From Anarhynchus alexandrinus (Eukaryota; Chordata; Aves; Charadriiformes; Charadriidae), in assembly GCA_008711295.1 (NCBI GenBank), contig VUYV01000407.1, positions 179,887 through 243,886 on the forward strand: a DNA stretch of 64,000 nucleotides, in the 5' to 3' direction. Made by a program: the position numbers and the translations under genes. How positions within the stretch are numbered: position 1 is the stretch's first letter; every line of letters starts with the position of its first letter. The notes under the pieces are model-generated. The model worked only from the letters and a program-made list of their open reading frames with translations. It ran no database searches and had not been told where the DNA came from. Of this stretch, positions 46,330 to 59,155 are shown piece by piece.

Positions 46330-47311
46330 GCTGCATGCATTTGTGTGTGCATTGGCATTTGCATGTGCATTGGCACATGTGTGTGCGTTGGCACATGTAT
46401 GTGCATGTTTGTGTGCATCACCCCTGGCTGGGCTGTTGTGTGTGAGTGTACGTGTACACGCAGCTGGAGCTGAGTCCCAGAGGGTGTGTGGTGCCCTCTG
46501 CTACACATGTGCATGCATGGTGACCTATGGCACACGTATGTGCACGCTTGGCATCACTTGGCACATGTATGTGCATACGTGGTGCATTGTAGCACGTGTT
46601 TGTGCATGCATGGCACCCTCTGGCATATGAGTGTGCATGTGTGGTGCATTGTAGCACATGTGTGTGTTAATGCATGGCATCCCCTGGCACACATGTGTGC
46701 TTGTGTGGTGCCCCATGGCACATGTGTGTGCCTTCATGGCATCCCTTGGCACACACATGTGCATGCATGGTGCCCCATGGCACACTTGTGTTAATGCATG
46801 GCATTCCCTGGCACACACGTGTGCATGCGTGGTGCCCCATGGCACCCTCTGGCACATGAATGTGCACATGTGGCTCCCTCTGGCACACGTATGTGCAGGC
46901 ATGCTGCATTGTGGCACATGTATGTTAATGCATGGCATTCCCTGGCACACACGTGTACACGTGTGGTGCCCCATGGCACACGTGTGTGCATACATGGCAT
47001 CCCCTGGCACACATGTGTGCACGTGTGGTGCCCCATGGCACATGTGTGTACGTGCATGGCATCCCCTAGCACACATGTGTGCACGTGTGGTGCCCCATGG
47101 CACACGTGTGTGCATGCATGGCATCCCCTGGCACACACGTGTGTTAATGCATGGCATCCCCTGGCACATGAGTGTGCACGTGTGGCTCCCTCTGGCACAT
47201 GCGTGTGCAGGCACGATGCATTGTGGCACATGCGTGTGCATGCATGGCAGCCCCAGGCACACATGTGTGCATGCTGTGTGCCTTGTATGCACGCCAGCAC
47301 ACATGTGCACC
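46330..47311. repeat. Minisatellite, ~31/62-bp units, all frames open
   Basis: About 1 kb built on a 62-bp unit of two similar halves: CATGGCATCCCCTGGCACAC then ATGTGTGCACGTGTGGTGCC, followed by CCATGGCACA. The array is dense in CACGTG and CATGTG palindromes. Because the unit is not a multiple of three and lacks stops, both strands stay open for over 270 codons with repeating pseudo-peptides such as HGIPWHTRVHVWCPMAH. Confidence 0.9.
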
Positions 47312-47594
47312 CCTATGTCAGTGCGAGGGCTCCCGCCAGCTCCCGTTAGCACCAGAGCTGTGTCACCCCCTGGTCACAGAGTTTCTCATCACACCCCACA
47401 TGTTCACACTCACGTCCCCGGTGTGGCACCGAGAGCCCCACAGCACCGCCTGCTCTCCCGGCGGGACCCCCGGGCCCTGCAGCCCCCGCTCCGGGCACCG
47501 GCACACGGGCAGACGGCATCGTAGCATCCGTGATGGCACCCACCGTGTGTCACCCTGGCAACCGTTTGGGAAGAGGGGCTGGGGCTCGCCGGGG

Positions 47595-47816
47595 CTCACA
47601 CGCCGGGTGTGAGCACGTGAGCGTGCGTAGCACACACGTGTCCACTCATGTGTACACACACATATACATCAAGTCATGCGTGCAACACATGCATGCAGAC
47701 AGACGCATGCATGCACACACAGAGGCATGCGTGCACGTGTGCAGGCACGCATGCAGAGGCACATATACACGAGTGCACACACACACACACGCACACACAC
47801 ACACAGAGTGACTCTT
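47595..47816. repeat. CA/TG tract
   Basis: Alternating purine-pyrimidine sequence with GCATGCATGCACACAC and a terminal (CA)n run. It is separated from the 46-kb array by about 280 bp of unique sequence. Confidence 0.9.
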
Positions 47817-50800
47817 TGCACACACAGCAAGGCGGGAGCCGTGGGGGGACGCCTCGGAGCTGCCTTCCCGCAGCCTCAGCCGCTCCGGCGCTGCAGAACC
47901 GGGCGAGAAACAGCCTTCGAGATGGGGCTGGATCCTGCCCCTCTCCTTCCTGCGGCCAAACACCTCCAGGGACGCCGGGGACGGGGTGGCCGGGACGCAG
48001 GCGGGGGTTACACCCCGTACGCTCACCCAGCGCCCCGAAAAGCCGTGCGGAGAGATCGGGGCTTCCACACTGGCACAGACAGAAAAGCTGCTGGGACCCC
48101 AGAGGGGACCGAAACCCCTGGGGGGTTGTCACAGGGAGGGGGGGGACAGCACTGCTGTCACAGGGAGCCCCGTGCGCTGTCCCCTGTCCCCCGGCATCCC
48201 TGGGCTCCCTTGGGAACACGGTCCGAGGTACCAATGCCCACCGCATGCCGAGCGCTGCCGCATCCTCCCTGCCCCGCAAACAGCAAATCCAGCCCAGCGC
48301 TGGGCAAATAACGTTGCATAAACCCCCATCCTCTGTCCGGTGAGCGGAGATTTCCCCCTCTAAGCAGGGACCGTTTCTGGGAGGCTTAGCGTGGTCTCAA
48401 CTTAAAAAAGCTCCTGGAGTCACATGGAAGGTCCTCGGGGCCGCTGGTTCCTGCGGTAATGCCCCTAATGGGATGTAGGAGGGTAGGGCAGAAATAAACC
48501 TTAATCCCTCCTGGAGATGGGCTGGGGTGGAAGATACTGGGAAGAGGTGGAGGGAGGACATGTCATGCCCTCTTGGGAATCGAGCCAGCCCCCACCATGG
48601 CAAAAGCTGTCTGTTGTACAGAGGCCACCAGGAGATCAGAAAACGTCCTACAAGGTCAGATCCAGGCCGGGATGCCCCCAACGCTTGGACGTCTTCATGC
48701 AATGCAATGTCCTCCCAGCACAAGAGCTCCATCCCCACGGCACCGCTGAGCCCTGACGCTCTCGTGCCACATGGGAGAGAACCATGGGCACAGGCTGAGC
48801 TGCTCGCTATGGGCTGGGGGTGCTCAGTACCACAAGCTGATGGTCAGTTAAAGCACAAGAGGGGAAGGGGATGGTCTGGCTGAAGGCCAGCGGGCGAGAT
48901 GCAAAGTCATCACAAGGTGCAAGAGAACAGAAGTGCGATTTTGCCGTCCCACCGCGGTCGGGGTGTGCTGCTCCCCATCACGTGCCGCTGCACATCCCCA
49001 CGCCATGCCCAGTCCCGGCTGCCTGGGCAGGATTAGATCTTGCCTTTGGCATCCAAGCTCCTTGGAGGATGATTTTCTGCAGGAAACATCTCCTGAGCGT
49101 TCTTTTGGGTGCTGCCTCACTGCTCGTCTTTAGTGTTTGGAGGCTGGAGCAGCCCGGGGAGCTCCTGTACCTGCGGACAGTGGGAGGAAGGGCTCCTGCC
49201 CCAGCCCCTGCCCCCTGCTTGCCCGCTCTTTGCTCCGAACCTCCTCATCCAAGCCCCAAAAAGCCCAAATCCATGACTTGTGAAGGAGGTGCTGCAGCTG
49301 GACACCCCTACTGAGACCCAGAGCATCAGCCCTGGGAGGGAGAGTGGTTTGGGGTGAGAAGTACCCAACCCCTTCTTCCTCTTCCCCCACTTCCTCCTCC
49401 TCTCCATCTTTGGGCCAAGGAAGGTGCAGGATGGACCCAGCCCAGGGACTGACCTGGGTTGGAAACAGCCACCCCTTTCCCTACCACCAGCAGACAGTGA
49501 CACCAGGCGCCGGCAGTGACACCAGGCGCAGACAGTGACGGGCAGGGACATGCTATGGCCACCCCGTGCCGTGGGCTTTGCCATCAATGGGAGGAAACCA
49601 GCCAAGGGCGGCAGCAGGAGCTGGGTCCCGTCCCGCCGGCGTTTGGGTGGGATGGGCAGCAGGGTTTGGTGGGGGAGGTCGTCCCTCTTGGCATGGCGTC
49701 ATTCCTGCTCACGGGTTTGGTGTAATCTCACCTTTCCCTGGATATAAAAGCCCCGGAGGAAGGAGGGAAGATGCTGAACGGGCAGATAAAGGTGTGAACC
49801 ATCCCTGGGATGGAGCAGCCGAAGAAAGCAAGGGTTGAGTTTGAGGTTGGACACCTCCATGGGCAGCTTGTCCATGAGTCCTCCCCGGTGGTGGAGACAG
49901 GGCTGTCCCCTCTGACACAACGACTTGGGGAGGGAGCGGACCGCGCTCACGGGCTCACCCGAAACAGTACCTGTGGCTGCTGCCAGAGCCACCGCCTGGA
50001 GCACGGGGACCACGGGACACCTCCCACTCCCCACCATGGTCACACAACCCTGGCCAGCTCTGCCAAACGCAGTCCCCCTCCCGGGACACGTGAACCAGGA
50101 ACGCCCCAGGGTTTTTAGGACCAGGGAGATGTTACAGCGACGGCTGTGAAGTTTTGTTAAGGATTCATTTAACCACAGGCACAAGGAGGTGCTTTTTCAA
50201 CTTCAGAGTGGTCGATGGGTTGTCAGCTGGTTTGGAAGCGTGGGTTTGGACCATTAAACGTTCTTGGCTTTCTTTATAAGGGGGGAGTTCTTCACGCTCG
50301 TTTAATTCAATGTGTTATGGGGTCTATGCCATGCCCCGCTGCTGACAGCCTGGGAAACGCTGCAGCTCAGCGTGAGCCCTCGGAAAATCCGCCAGCAACC
50401 CCACAACGCTGATGTTATTAAGAGACGACGAACGTGATGAAAAATGGGAAGGATTTACCAAAGCGTAACTGTAACGTTGACTTAAATGAGCGTTGCAAAG
50501 TGGGAAGGAAAGAGCTGCCCCCGATCAGAAAGGGATGAGAGCATCATCCAGGAAAATCAACGATGAGTCCACACGGGTGGAAAATCCATCCAGGCTGATT
50601 TAACCAGAGACCGACAGCCACCAGACAGACCGAGCAGCCCCTGGAGCCTGGAACAGCAGATGGCAATAATTAAACACAGGATAAAATCTGGAGAGCTGAG
50701 AGATCTCCCACGGAGGCGGCAGGTTTGGTCCCGGCGGTTTCATCTTGAGGGACGCGACTGCAGGCAGCAGTGCTCCTGCCCGACGTGGCAGCATTAAAAT

Positions 50801-51363
50801 CCAACCTGAGGGCCACAGCACTGCCGGAGCCGGAGCCCAGGAGATGCTGAGCAGGCACCCACTGCCACGTAGAAATGGGCTTTGTCAGCTGTCAGCAGCC
50901 CATAAACAGCTCCCGGGATCCAGGCGACAGGGAAGGATGGGAATAAATATTGTCCCAAACTCACTGCCTGCAGGGCAGGGGGAGAAAATGAGAAGGGAAA
51001 AGGCTCCAGGGCTGTCGGCTGGTGTAGGAATATTTAACATGGAGATGCAGAGCCACATGGAGAACGGGTTTTGCTTCAAGCCCGGAACATGGGGAAGTCC
51101 CAACCCAAGTGCCTGGAGATGATGATCCCTGCGGGAAGGGGTGCCGGGAGGGATACAGCTGCCAGCGCCTGCCCGGGGGGGATGCTGGCACCCCACTGCC
51201 TGCCCGCGGCAGAGAAACCTCTCCGACCATGGACCAGGACTTTTGTCCCTAACTCGCCAGGTCTCCAGGCGGGCTGGGAAGGTGCCTGGGCCAGCTCGAA
51301 CCCTGCCTGGCACCTTCCAAGTGGCAGTGACACGGCATGGAGCAAAGCAACACAGGAACCCAG
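47817..51363. other. Intergenic region without recognisable genes
   Basis: Unique GC-rich DNA. No exon with a recognisable domain, RNA gene or mobile element was seen. SERINC2 is expected in this direction by synteny, but none of its transmembrane exons could be found. Confidence 0.5.
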
Positions 51364-51373
51364 TGAACCTGCG

Positions 51374-51717
51374 GCCTTCCAGTCCCTAAAGGGGCTCCAG
51401 GAGAGCTGGGGAAGGACTTTTTACTGGGGCATGGAGTGATAGGATGAGGGGGAATGGCTTCAAACTGGAAGAGGGCAGGTTTAGATGGAACATTAGGAAG
51501 AAGCTTTTCACTGTGAGGGTGGTGAGGCACTGGCACAGGTTGCCCAGAGAGGTTGTTGAGGCCCCATCCCTGGAGGTGTTCAAGGCCAGGCTGGACGTGG
51601 CCTTGGGCAACCTGGGCTGGTGGGAGGTGTCCCTGCCTATGGCAGGGGGGTTGGAACTCGATGGTCTTCAAGGTCCTTTCCAACCTAAACCATTCTATGA
51701 TTCTATGATTCTATGAA
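51374..51717 (+). mobile_element. CR1 retroposon, 5'-truncated, with flanking direct repeats
   Basis: About 345 bp in sense orientation from CCTTCCAGTCCCTAAAGGGG to the tail (ATTCTATG)n. The ORF2 C-terminus is readable ([39 protein letters not shown]). The string TGAACCTGCG occurs just before it (51364-51373) and across its 3' end (51714-51723), a possible target-site duplication. Confidence 0.95.
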
Positions 51718-51723
51718 CCTGCG

Positions 51724-53483
51724 CCTGGCTGCTCCAATCATCATTGAGGTCTCACACTATATTTTCCCCCTTTTTTCTCCGGCTCCTCCTTGCTGCGTGG
51801 CCTTAGCTCCTTCCCAAAGCTTTGCAGAATCACTCCAGCAGGTTTTCAGGGAGGAGGTCACACCGGCAGTTCCCCAAATCTCTGGCCCAGCCTGAGCCTG
51901 CCCGGCACATCCTGGTGCCCGTGGGGTTGGTCCCTCCAAGCGATGCACTTTCCAGCAAACACCATTGCCCGAAAGGCACCCGACACGTGGGCTCCCACCG
52001 CCTCCCCTCGCCGCTGAGCAGCGGATCTCCCTCGTTAGACTAATGTACTTACAGCGGTAATTCTCGTTACCCTCTAAGCCCCTTCCCGTTGTGTCCTGCT
52101 TTGCGCTTTGACCTTCCTCCCTGCTCTTGCTCTTGCACACTCATCCTCCCAGCCCGACCTGCTTTCCCCCTTCTCCACGGCTCCTGCTTGTGCTTGGATT
52201 GCCTTATCCACCAGCTCGGGGCACGGTGAAGTGTCTTTTCCTCCCCTCCGTCATCCCTACATCCCTCTCATCATCCCGACATCCCTCCTCTCCCTTTCCC
52301 CTGCTCTCTCCCTGGTCCCCATCGCTGCCCTGCAGGAGGGCAGGAGCAGGTCTAGGCTCAGCCCCATCCCTGCTCATACCCCAGTCCTGAATTATTCCAC
52401 CCAAACCTTTCCCTGGGTTACAAAGATGCTTTTAAAGATCATCTTTCACTTGCATTTCTTCACCCTCCATTTCCTTTTTGCATGCTTTAGGGCTGACTTA
52501 TTTTTTTAGGATTTTTTTTTCTCCAGCTGTAGGACTCAAAAATGTCTTTTTTCATGCTAAAAACCTGAGATGTGTCCTACCCAACGCCAACCTAGACCGA
52601 ACATCAACCCTGCCCTTCCCTGGCTCTGCAGCGGGGCTTGTCCAGGCTCGTTGGGTTTTGGCACCTAAATTCCCATTCACGGCAAAGAGTGAGAATGAAG
52701 GGCTCCAGAACGGGAGACTGATAATCTTCATTCCCCATAATTCCTGAATGCCAACGGGGAGATGAGCACCAGAGGGGGGTTTTGCCGCTGACGTCCGTGA
52801 GATAGAGTCGCTGGGAGAAACGAAGGGTGCATTATTGCTCCATCAGTCCCGCTCTCATCATGCTGGGGGATGACAGCAGAGTTCAGCTCTGTTTAATACC
52901 CTCACGAAAGCCAGGGAAAAAAAAAAAATTAAAATCCAACCTGAGTCTCTCCAGACAGGGTTTCAGGCTATTTGTATAAACTGTCACTTTGGCTTATAGT
53001 GCTGCAAACACAAATCAGAGCAAGTCCTGCTTGAGGGGAAGAGTGAAACCAGCTCACGCGCTCGCTGACATCCAAACCCAAAGTTTCCCTGAGCGCCCGC
53101 GGGGCAAACCCCAACGCCGCCAGCCCGAACCCGGGTGCCTCCAGACCTCGAGGCGCTCACCGCCGTGGCCCCGCATCCTGGCTTGGCTTCCCCAAAAGGG
53201 CAGCGACCGCAGAGAAAAATCGCCTTTTGATGCCACGGACCCGGCTTGGGCTGGGAAAAAGTGCTCCAGAGGATTCGGCAATTTAATCCCAACGCAGCCC
53301 CTCTGAGCACAGCATCTCCTACAAATCCATACATCAAGAAAATTGAGGCATCTTTTTCCCGTGGGAGCAGTGCGTGGGGCATCCCGGGCAGATGCCGAAA
53401 GCACCAGGGAAACCTGAATGCGTGATGCCCTCTGGACTGTCTTAATTTCATTCCTGGACAAGCCTGAGCTGCTCTTATTAAAA
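51724..53483. other. Intergenic region without recognisable genes
   Basis: No gene or mobile element identified. A short poly-A run lies near 52917-52930 and T-rich stretches near 52500-52520. Confidence 0.5.
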
Positions 53484-53924
53484 AGCAAAGTGCTAAAAGC
53501 TCAGTGGACAGAGGCACGAGGATGTGGGCTGACAGTGCAGCATCACTGCTGGGCTTTGCTGGGGACTTACCCTGCACCCGACAGATCCCAAAACCCCGGT
53601 GCAGGAGGGAGGGGGATGGATAACCCCGGCCGCATTGGCCGTGGGGTGTGCATGGGGCCCCGCTCACCCGGAGAGGGAATAACCATATCCCGGGTCCTCT
53701 TCTNAGCAAAGCGCTAAAAGCTCAGTGGACAGAGGCATGAGGCCGTGGGCTGACAGTGCAGCATCACTGCTGGGCTTTGCTGGGGACTTACCCTGCACCC
53801 GACAGATCCCAAAACCCCGGTGCAGGAGGGAGGGGGATGGATAACCCCGGCCGCGTTGGCCGTGGGGTGTGCATTGGGCCCCGCTTACCAGGAAAGGGAA
53901 TAACCATATCCCGGGTCCTCTTCT
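53484..53924. repeat. 220-bp direct duplication around a single N
   Basis: 53484-53703 and 53705-53924 are both exactly 220 bp, with about ten substitutions and no indels, separated only by N at 53704. Both start AGCAAAG and end CGGGTCCTCTTCT. This is either a divergent tandem duplicate or, more likely, two alleles or reads left unmerged at a gap. Confidence 0.9.
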
Positions 53925-54699
53925 CCATCCTCCTGGAGCCCCGGGGCTCCCAGCGCAGCGCACGTCACTGCTTCCCATCCCGCCCAGTCTGCCCTGGATT
54001 CCCAATTCTCCCCTGGGAAACTCAGACAGGACAATTTTTCCTTTGCTTTGCGCTAATAACGAGCACCTCCGGCCTTTACTGTCACATAGAGAAGGGCTCC
54101 TGTTCCCCGGCAGCCGGGAGGTGCGAGGTCCCTGTGCAAAGATGCCATCAGGACTCCGGGAAAGCCGCCGCTGCCAAGGATGGAGCTGCTTTGCGATATG
54201 GCATCCCCGAGGAAGGAGCCGGCTGCTCCCTCGCCGGGGTCTGACACATGGGCTGGGGCAGAGCACCGGAGCAGGAGCAGCTCTGGGACAGCAAAACGAT
54301 CCCATCCCTGTGCTGCAGCCACCGCTGGCCCTGCCAGCATGCCCGCTCGTCACCATTAGGAAAATGAAAAGCACCCCAAAAATCACCAGCAATATTCCGG
54401 TCGTGGCTATTTACTGTGGGAAGGTGGCAAATCCTTAGGGCCGGCAGTGCTGGCAGCTCCTGGCTTCCTGGTGACAGCAGGGAGGTGACAGCTACGTGAC
54501 CCAGCTCGGCACTGCCGCGCAGGAGGATGCATCCAGCAGCGAGCGAGACCCTCACCCGCACGTCGGTTTGGGTGCAGATTGGGATCACCCATTAAGCAGC
54601 AGCTCCCCTGGCTCGCACCCGTCCCCTGCCCACGCACCAGCAGCCCGGACCACCGGCTTGTGTTCCCCTGCCCAAACCTCCCAGACTGGAGATGCTGTC

Positions 54700-55196
54700 C
54701 TGCATCCCAGGGAGGGATCCCACCGCATCCCGGGAAGGATGCAGGGAGGGATCCCACTGCACCCCAGGAGGACGGAGACATCCCAGGGAGGGATGCAGGG
54801 AGGGATCCTACTGCATCCCAGAAGGGATGGAGGGAGGGATCCCACTGCACCCCAGGAGGATAGAGACATCCTAGGGAGGGAAGGGGGGAGGGATCCCGCC
54901 GCATCCAGGAAGCTGGACACATCCCAGGGAGGGATCCTACTGCATCCCAGAAGGATGGAAACATCCCAGGAGGGTGGAGAGAGGAATCCCACCGCATCCC
55001 AGGAAGGATGGAGACATCCCAGGGAGGTATGCAGGGAGGGATCTCACCACATCCCAGGGAGGGATGGAGGGAGAGGATCCCACCGCATCCCAGGAGGACA
55101 GAGACATCCCAGGGAGGGATCCTACTGCACCCCAGAAGGATGGAGACATCTCAGGGCGGGATGCAGGGAGGGATCCCACCACATCCCAGGAGGGAC
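54700..55196. repeat. Minisatellite, GGGAGGGATCCCACTGCATCC units
   Basis: About 500 bp of imperfect units of 27-60 bp built on CAGGGAGGGATCC, CACTGCATCCCAGGAGGA and GGAGACATCCCAGG modules. Frequent GGATCC palindromes. Open on both strands but not a protein-coding gene. Confidence 0.9.
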
Positions 55197-55639
55197 GGAA
55201 GCTGCTCCAGCTGCTCCCAGGCCAGCCCAGTGTTTGCCAGCCTGTGGTCTGGGACCTCTTCCAGGGCTTGTGAGCATCCCTGCCTACACCCCTTATCAGT
55301 TAATTACCATTAATTGCTGCCGTGACGGGAGGAGAACAGGAATTTCCCCTGGGGGGGTTCAGGTGCCCATCGGGGACCCTGCAAGGGTGCTGGGTGCTGC
55401 GTGGGATGGCTGAGCCCATCTCCCCCACGCTCCTCACCCCATGGCTCTGCTGTCCGCCCCATCAGCTGCATTTTTTTTGAGTCCAAGGGGGAAAAAATAC
55501 AACAGCCCCTTTCGCGTGGGGATGACGGAAACCCACCCGCAGCCCTCCCGGAGAGGACGCGGCACTGCGGGTAAGTCAGCGCTCGCTCCCGTAGCCAAGG
55601 GAGGTAAACAGGAGCTTCCCCTACCGCACGTCTCGGTTG

Positions 55640-55800
55640 CAAAGCAGGTGATCTAATGGGAGGTAATTACGATGATTGAGCCCTGGGTAATACAGCTCCC
55701 ACCATAACCTTTAGTTAGCTGCTCCGACGACGGCACAAACTATAATTTTGCATAATAAACGTGTCACCCACATCTAAATCGGTTTCATTCTTTAGCAGTT
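55640..55800. promoter_or_regulatory. Candidate conserved non-coding element
   Basis: AT-rich island in GC-rich DNA with GGTAATTACGATGATTG, TATAATTTTGCATAATAAAC and TTTAGTTAGC. Its composition resembles the islands at 1.4-5.4 kb. Conservation is not testable here. Confidence 0.3.
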
Positions 55801-58800
55801 TCAGGCTCCCTCCTCCCCGAATGGGTTTTCGTCAGCCGCTCCAGCCTGAGCATCCTGGGTGGGATCCGATGGACCCAATCCGAGACGCTGGGGACGGGGA
55901 CATCCTCGATTCTCCTGGCCGCGGGTGTGGAACGTGTGGGTGGCACGGGGATTTGTGCCAGGGGAAACCCAAGGAGCTGCAAGGATGCTGCAACACGGGC
56001 CGTGGGCTGCGAGGGACAGGGGCTGGGAGATCTGCGGGGGCACAGGGTGCCAGCTGGGTGCCACCGAGCACACGCTGGGCTGTGCCGTGCCGGGAGCACC
56101 GGGGGGTGGGTGACACGAGGCATTTCTGAAACGCCCCGGCTTCAGCTATGCAACGCAGGAGCCTCTTCTCCCAGTGCAAGGTCCCCTTTCTCCATCTGCC
56201 ACTGGTTGGCACCAGGACGTGACACCGTGCCGTGGTGTTGGGGGGTGTTTGTCTGCTCCCCGCAGCCCTGTCCTGCTGCAGTCAGGTCTGGGTGAGCGAT
56301 GCTCCGCGTTGCCCATCCTGGGGCACCGCATTAGCACCACGTCCGCGGGCCACGCAGGGACCCCCCCGCTCGCCACCTTCAGCGTCCCCTTCTTCCAGGT
56401 CCCCTTCCTCCAGGTCCCCACCCGCCTGGCGAATCCACAGACCGCTCCAACCCCCCCCAAAGTTTGGACTGGTGACACCAAGGAGACCCCAGCGCACCCA
56501 CCGCGGGGTGCTCCTGCATCCAGCTGGGTACGGCGGAGAGGGCAGTGGGGTGCCCAGGGGGGAGCGGCGCTCCGTTCAGAGGAGGCTCCCCACCTCTGGC
56601 AAAGCCGCAAGCCATGTGCAGGCACCCGGATAATTAATTTTGGGGCGCGGAGCCAGCTGACGGCTTCCCAGGCCACGTGCTGCAGCCGGTACCTCCGGCT
56701 CCCTGGGGAGCCTCGGCATGTGCTTCCCCCCGGGTCCCTGGCAGCCGGCAGATTTTCTCCTTCCCACCGCAACTCATCCAAGAAGGGAGATGGAAACCTT
56801 CCAGGGTGTCCCGCTCCCCAGGCAGCATCCCCTCGGGAGGGGGGATTTACAGCTTGCCCTGTGGTGAGGCCTTGCACAGAGGTGGTCCAGATGTTTTTCC
56901 CCATCCCTGTGCAGATGCCGGGAGCATCGTCAGGATTCCCCGATGCGGTGGCTGTCACAGCACCTTCCCCGCCACCCGGTGACACCTGCCTGGCCCCTGG
57001 GGAGCTGGCAGGGAAGGGACCGAAAGCCAAGGATGGAAGAAATCTGTGCGGGCACTCTGGGATGAGAGGCACGGCTTAAAATCCCGAGCCCCGATGGAGC
57101 AGAGCCGGATCCATCGCCCCTCGGCTGAGCCAGGCGCCGGAACCGCCTGCCCGAGGAGCCAAGGTCGGAGTAGGACTGTGGCCCCTGTCCCCATCCTTCG
57201 TGGTGCCGTGTCCTCACAGGGGATCGGAGCACCCCGTCCTGCGAGGGGCCAGGGCAGGAACGGGTGTCAGAGCTTCCCCAGCTGAACGGGGGGGCTGAAC
57301 CCCATGGCTTCCCCCATGGGTGGCTGCAACCACAGCCACCGAGAGCCTCCCGCCGAGCATCCCCCCGCTCCCAGCCACCCCTCCTCTGCCCTCCAGCTCA
57401 CCGCTCGCCATCTGCCTTCGGGGACACCCGGCACAGGGTTGGCACAGCCCTCCACGAGCCACCGAAGCCCCCGGCAGCCCCCGGCGTGGCTGGCAGGGAC
57501 AGAGCTGGGAATGGCAGCGCTTTTAGAGCTGCAAAAATCCCAACAACCAGTTTAAAGCATTCTGAGGTCTCTTGCTCCAGCCCGGCACAGTCCCCCAGTG
57601 GGGGGGACAGCGTGGTCACAGCCTCCCAGCTTGGGAAGAAACACTGTGGCTCCCCCAGGTTAAAAATGTGCAGAGACCCTGGCTCTGCCATCATCTTCCT
57701 CCCTTGAAAAACTCCTGCTTTTTGGGGGGTGACGCTGCTGGCAGATAAGGGGTGGAGGCAGTGGTAGGGCCATTTCCCCCCCTCCACCCCCCTGTTATAT
57801 CTCCCACCTCACCTGCCTGGCTGTGACGAGGGGGGACATCCCAAGACGAGTCCAGGCAGCCCCCCCTGTGACAGCAAGGGCTGAGGTGGCCCTCGGTGGT
57901 GGACAGTCCCAAGGTCACGGGCTGTGAATATTCGGGGTGAGCACAGGACATCCTGCCTCTGCCACCCCTTCGGTGGCACTGCCACCCAAGCCAGGGGACA
58001 GGAGCCAGCTCTGGGGACCAAAGGGACCCGATCCAAGCATCTGCAGGGGCAACTTGCCAAAATAAAGCCCTGAAGGCAGTGAGGAGGGGTTGTCCCTGGG
58101 GAAGCCCTTTCCTCCTGAGAGGATGCCGCCCCGGGAGGAGGCACAAGACGAGCGTGGTCCCTGCATGGAGCGGTGCTCAGCCCCATGCCGGCTCTCGCTG
58201 CCTGGGACCCCCCCAGCTCCCTGGGCCCAAAATCACCGGTGAGGCTTTCATCCGGGAAGATGAGGGCTGGAGCTGGGGGGGTCAGGGTAGCTGAGATGAG
58301 GACGGGGCAGGATGGAGGGTGGAGGGGCCAGTGGTGACCCCAAGAGCTGGCAGCGAGGAGGGGGAAGGGGATGTGGGGGCCGGGGTGGGTAGCAGGATGA
58401 GACGGAGGTGCCACCGTAGGGTTGACCTGAAATGCCCACCCCGAGATGGACAAGCCTTGCTCAGCGCCTGACCGCTGCTCACGCCGATCCTCACCGGAGC
58501 CACCTGTCCCTGCTGGGATGGGGACGGACCCCCCCAAGCCCTCGAGAGACACCCCACCGCCCTGCTCAGCACCGCAGCCTACCGCAAACTTTCATCCCCC
58601 CCAAAACCCATCTGTCCCCTGAGGCCACCGCCATCTCCTGAGCCTCCTGCCTCTCCGCCCTCCCTTTGCTCTGATGTGCTGCCATGGAGGTGCCCAGGGC
58701 GGGCACCCGGTCCCCACAGCCGGCACCCAGTCCCCAGCACCCGCGAGCACAGGGCATCCACCGCCCGTGGCCCAGGGCCTCGGTGCCACCGCGTCACCCG

Positions 58801-58840
58801 CACCCACTGCCCCTCAGCCGCTCACCTGGGCTCTGCTGGG
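55801..58840. other. Intergenic GC-rich region without recognisable genes
   Basis: Long open frames occur on both strands at once (for example about 300 codons each way at 56146-57079), as expected from GC-rich DNA poor in stop codons. None shows a domain or a convincing exon structure. Confidence 0.5.
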
Positions 58841-58844
58841 GCCG

Positions 58845-59155
58845 GTGCCAATGCCGGTACCAATGCCGATACCAGTGCCGGTGCTGCTGGTGTCGATGCC
58901 GGTGTTGATGTTGATAGTGATGCCGGTGTTGATGCCGGTGCCGGTGTCGATGCTGATGTCGGTGTCAATGCTGATGTCGGTGTCGGTGCTGATGTCGGTG
59001 TTCGTGCTGATGCCGGTGCCGGTGTTGATGCTGATGTCGGTGTCCGTGCTGATGTCGATGTTGCCACCGGTGTCGATGTTTCTACCGGTGCCGATGTTTC
59101 TACTGGTGCCGATGCTGCTACCGGTGCCGGTGCCGGTGGCGGTGGCGGTGCCGGA
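58845..59155. repeat. Hexamer-based minisatellite (GATGCCGGTGTC type)
   Basis: About 310 bp of permuted hexamers GATGCC, GGTGTC, GATGTC and GTTGAT. It reads as Met/Pro/Val or Asp/Ala/Gly repeats depending on frame. It lies immediately before a CpG-rich stretch and a gap. Confidence 0.9.

Noticed and set aside
46525..47524. Open frames of 275 codons (minus) and 288 codons (plus) with HGIPWHTRV-type repeats
   Set aside because: They are readings of the 62-bp minisatellite, open on both strands; no start context, splice signals or domain.
54496..55413. 305-codon frame with GGIPLHPRR-type repeats
   Set aside because: Product of the GGGAGGGATCC minisatellite; not a repeat protein gene.
56146..57079. 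Overlapping ~300-codon frames on both strands
   Set aside because: Antisense open frames typical of GC-rich DNA; no recognisable domain or splice structure.
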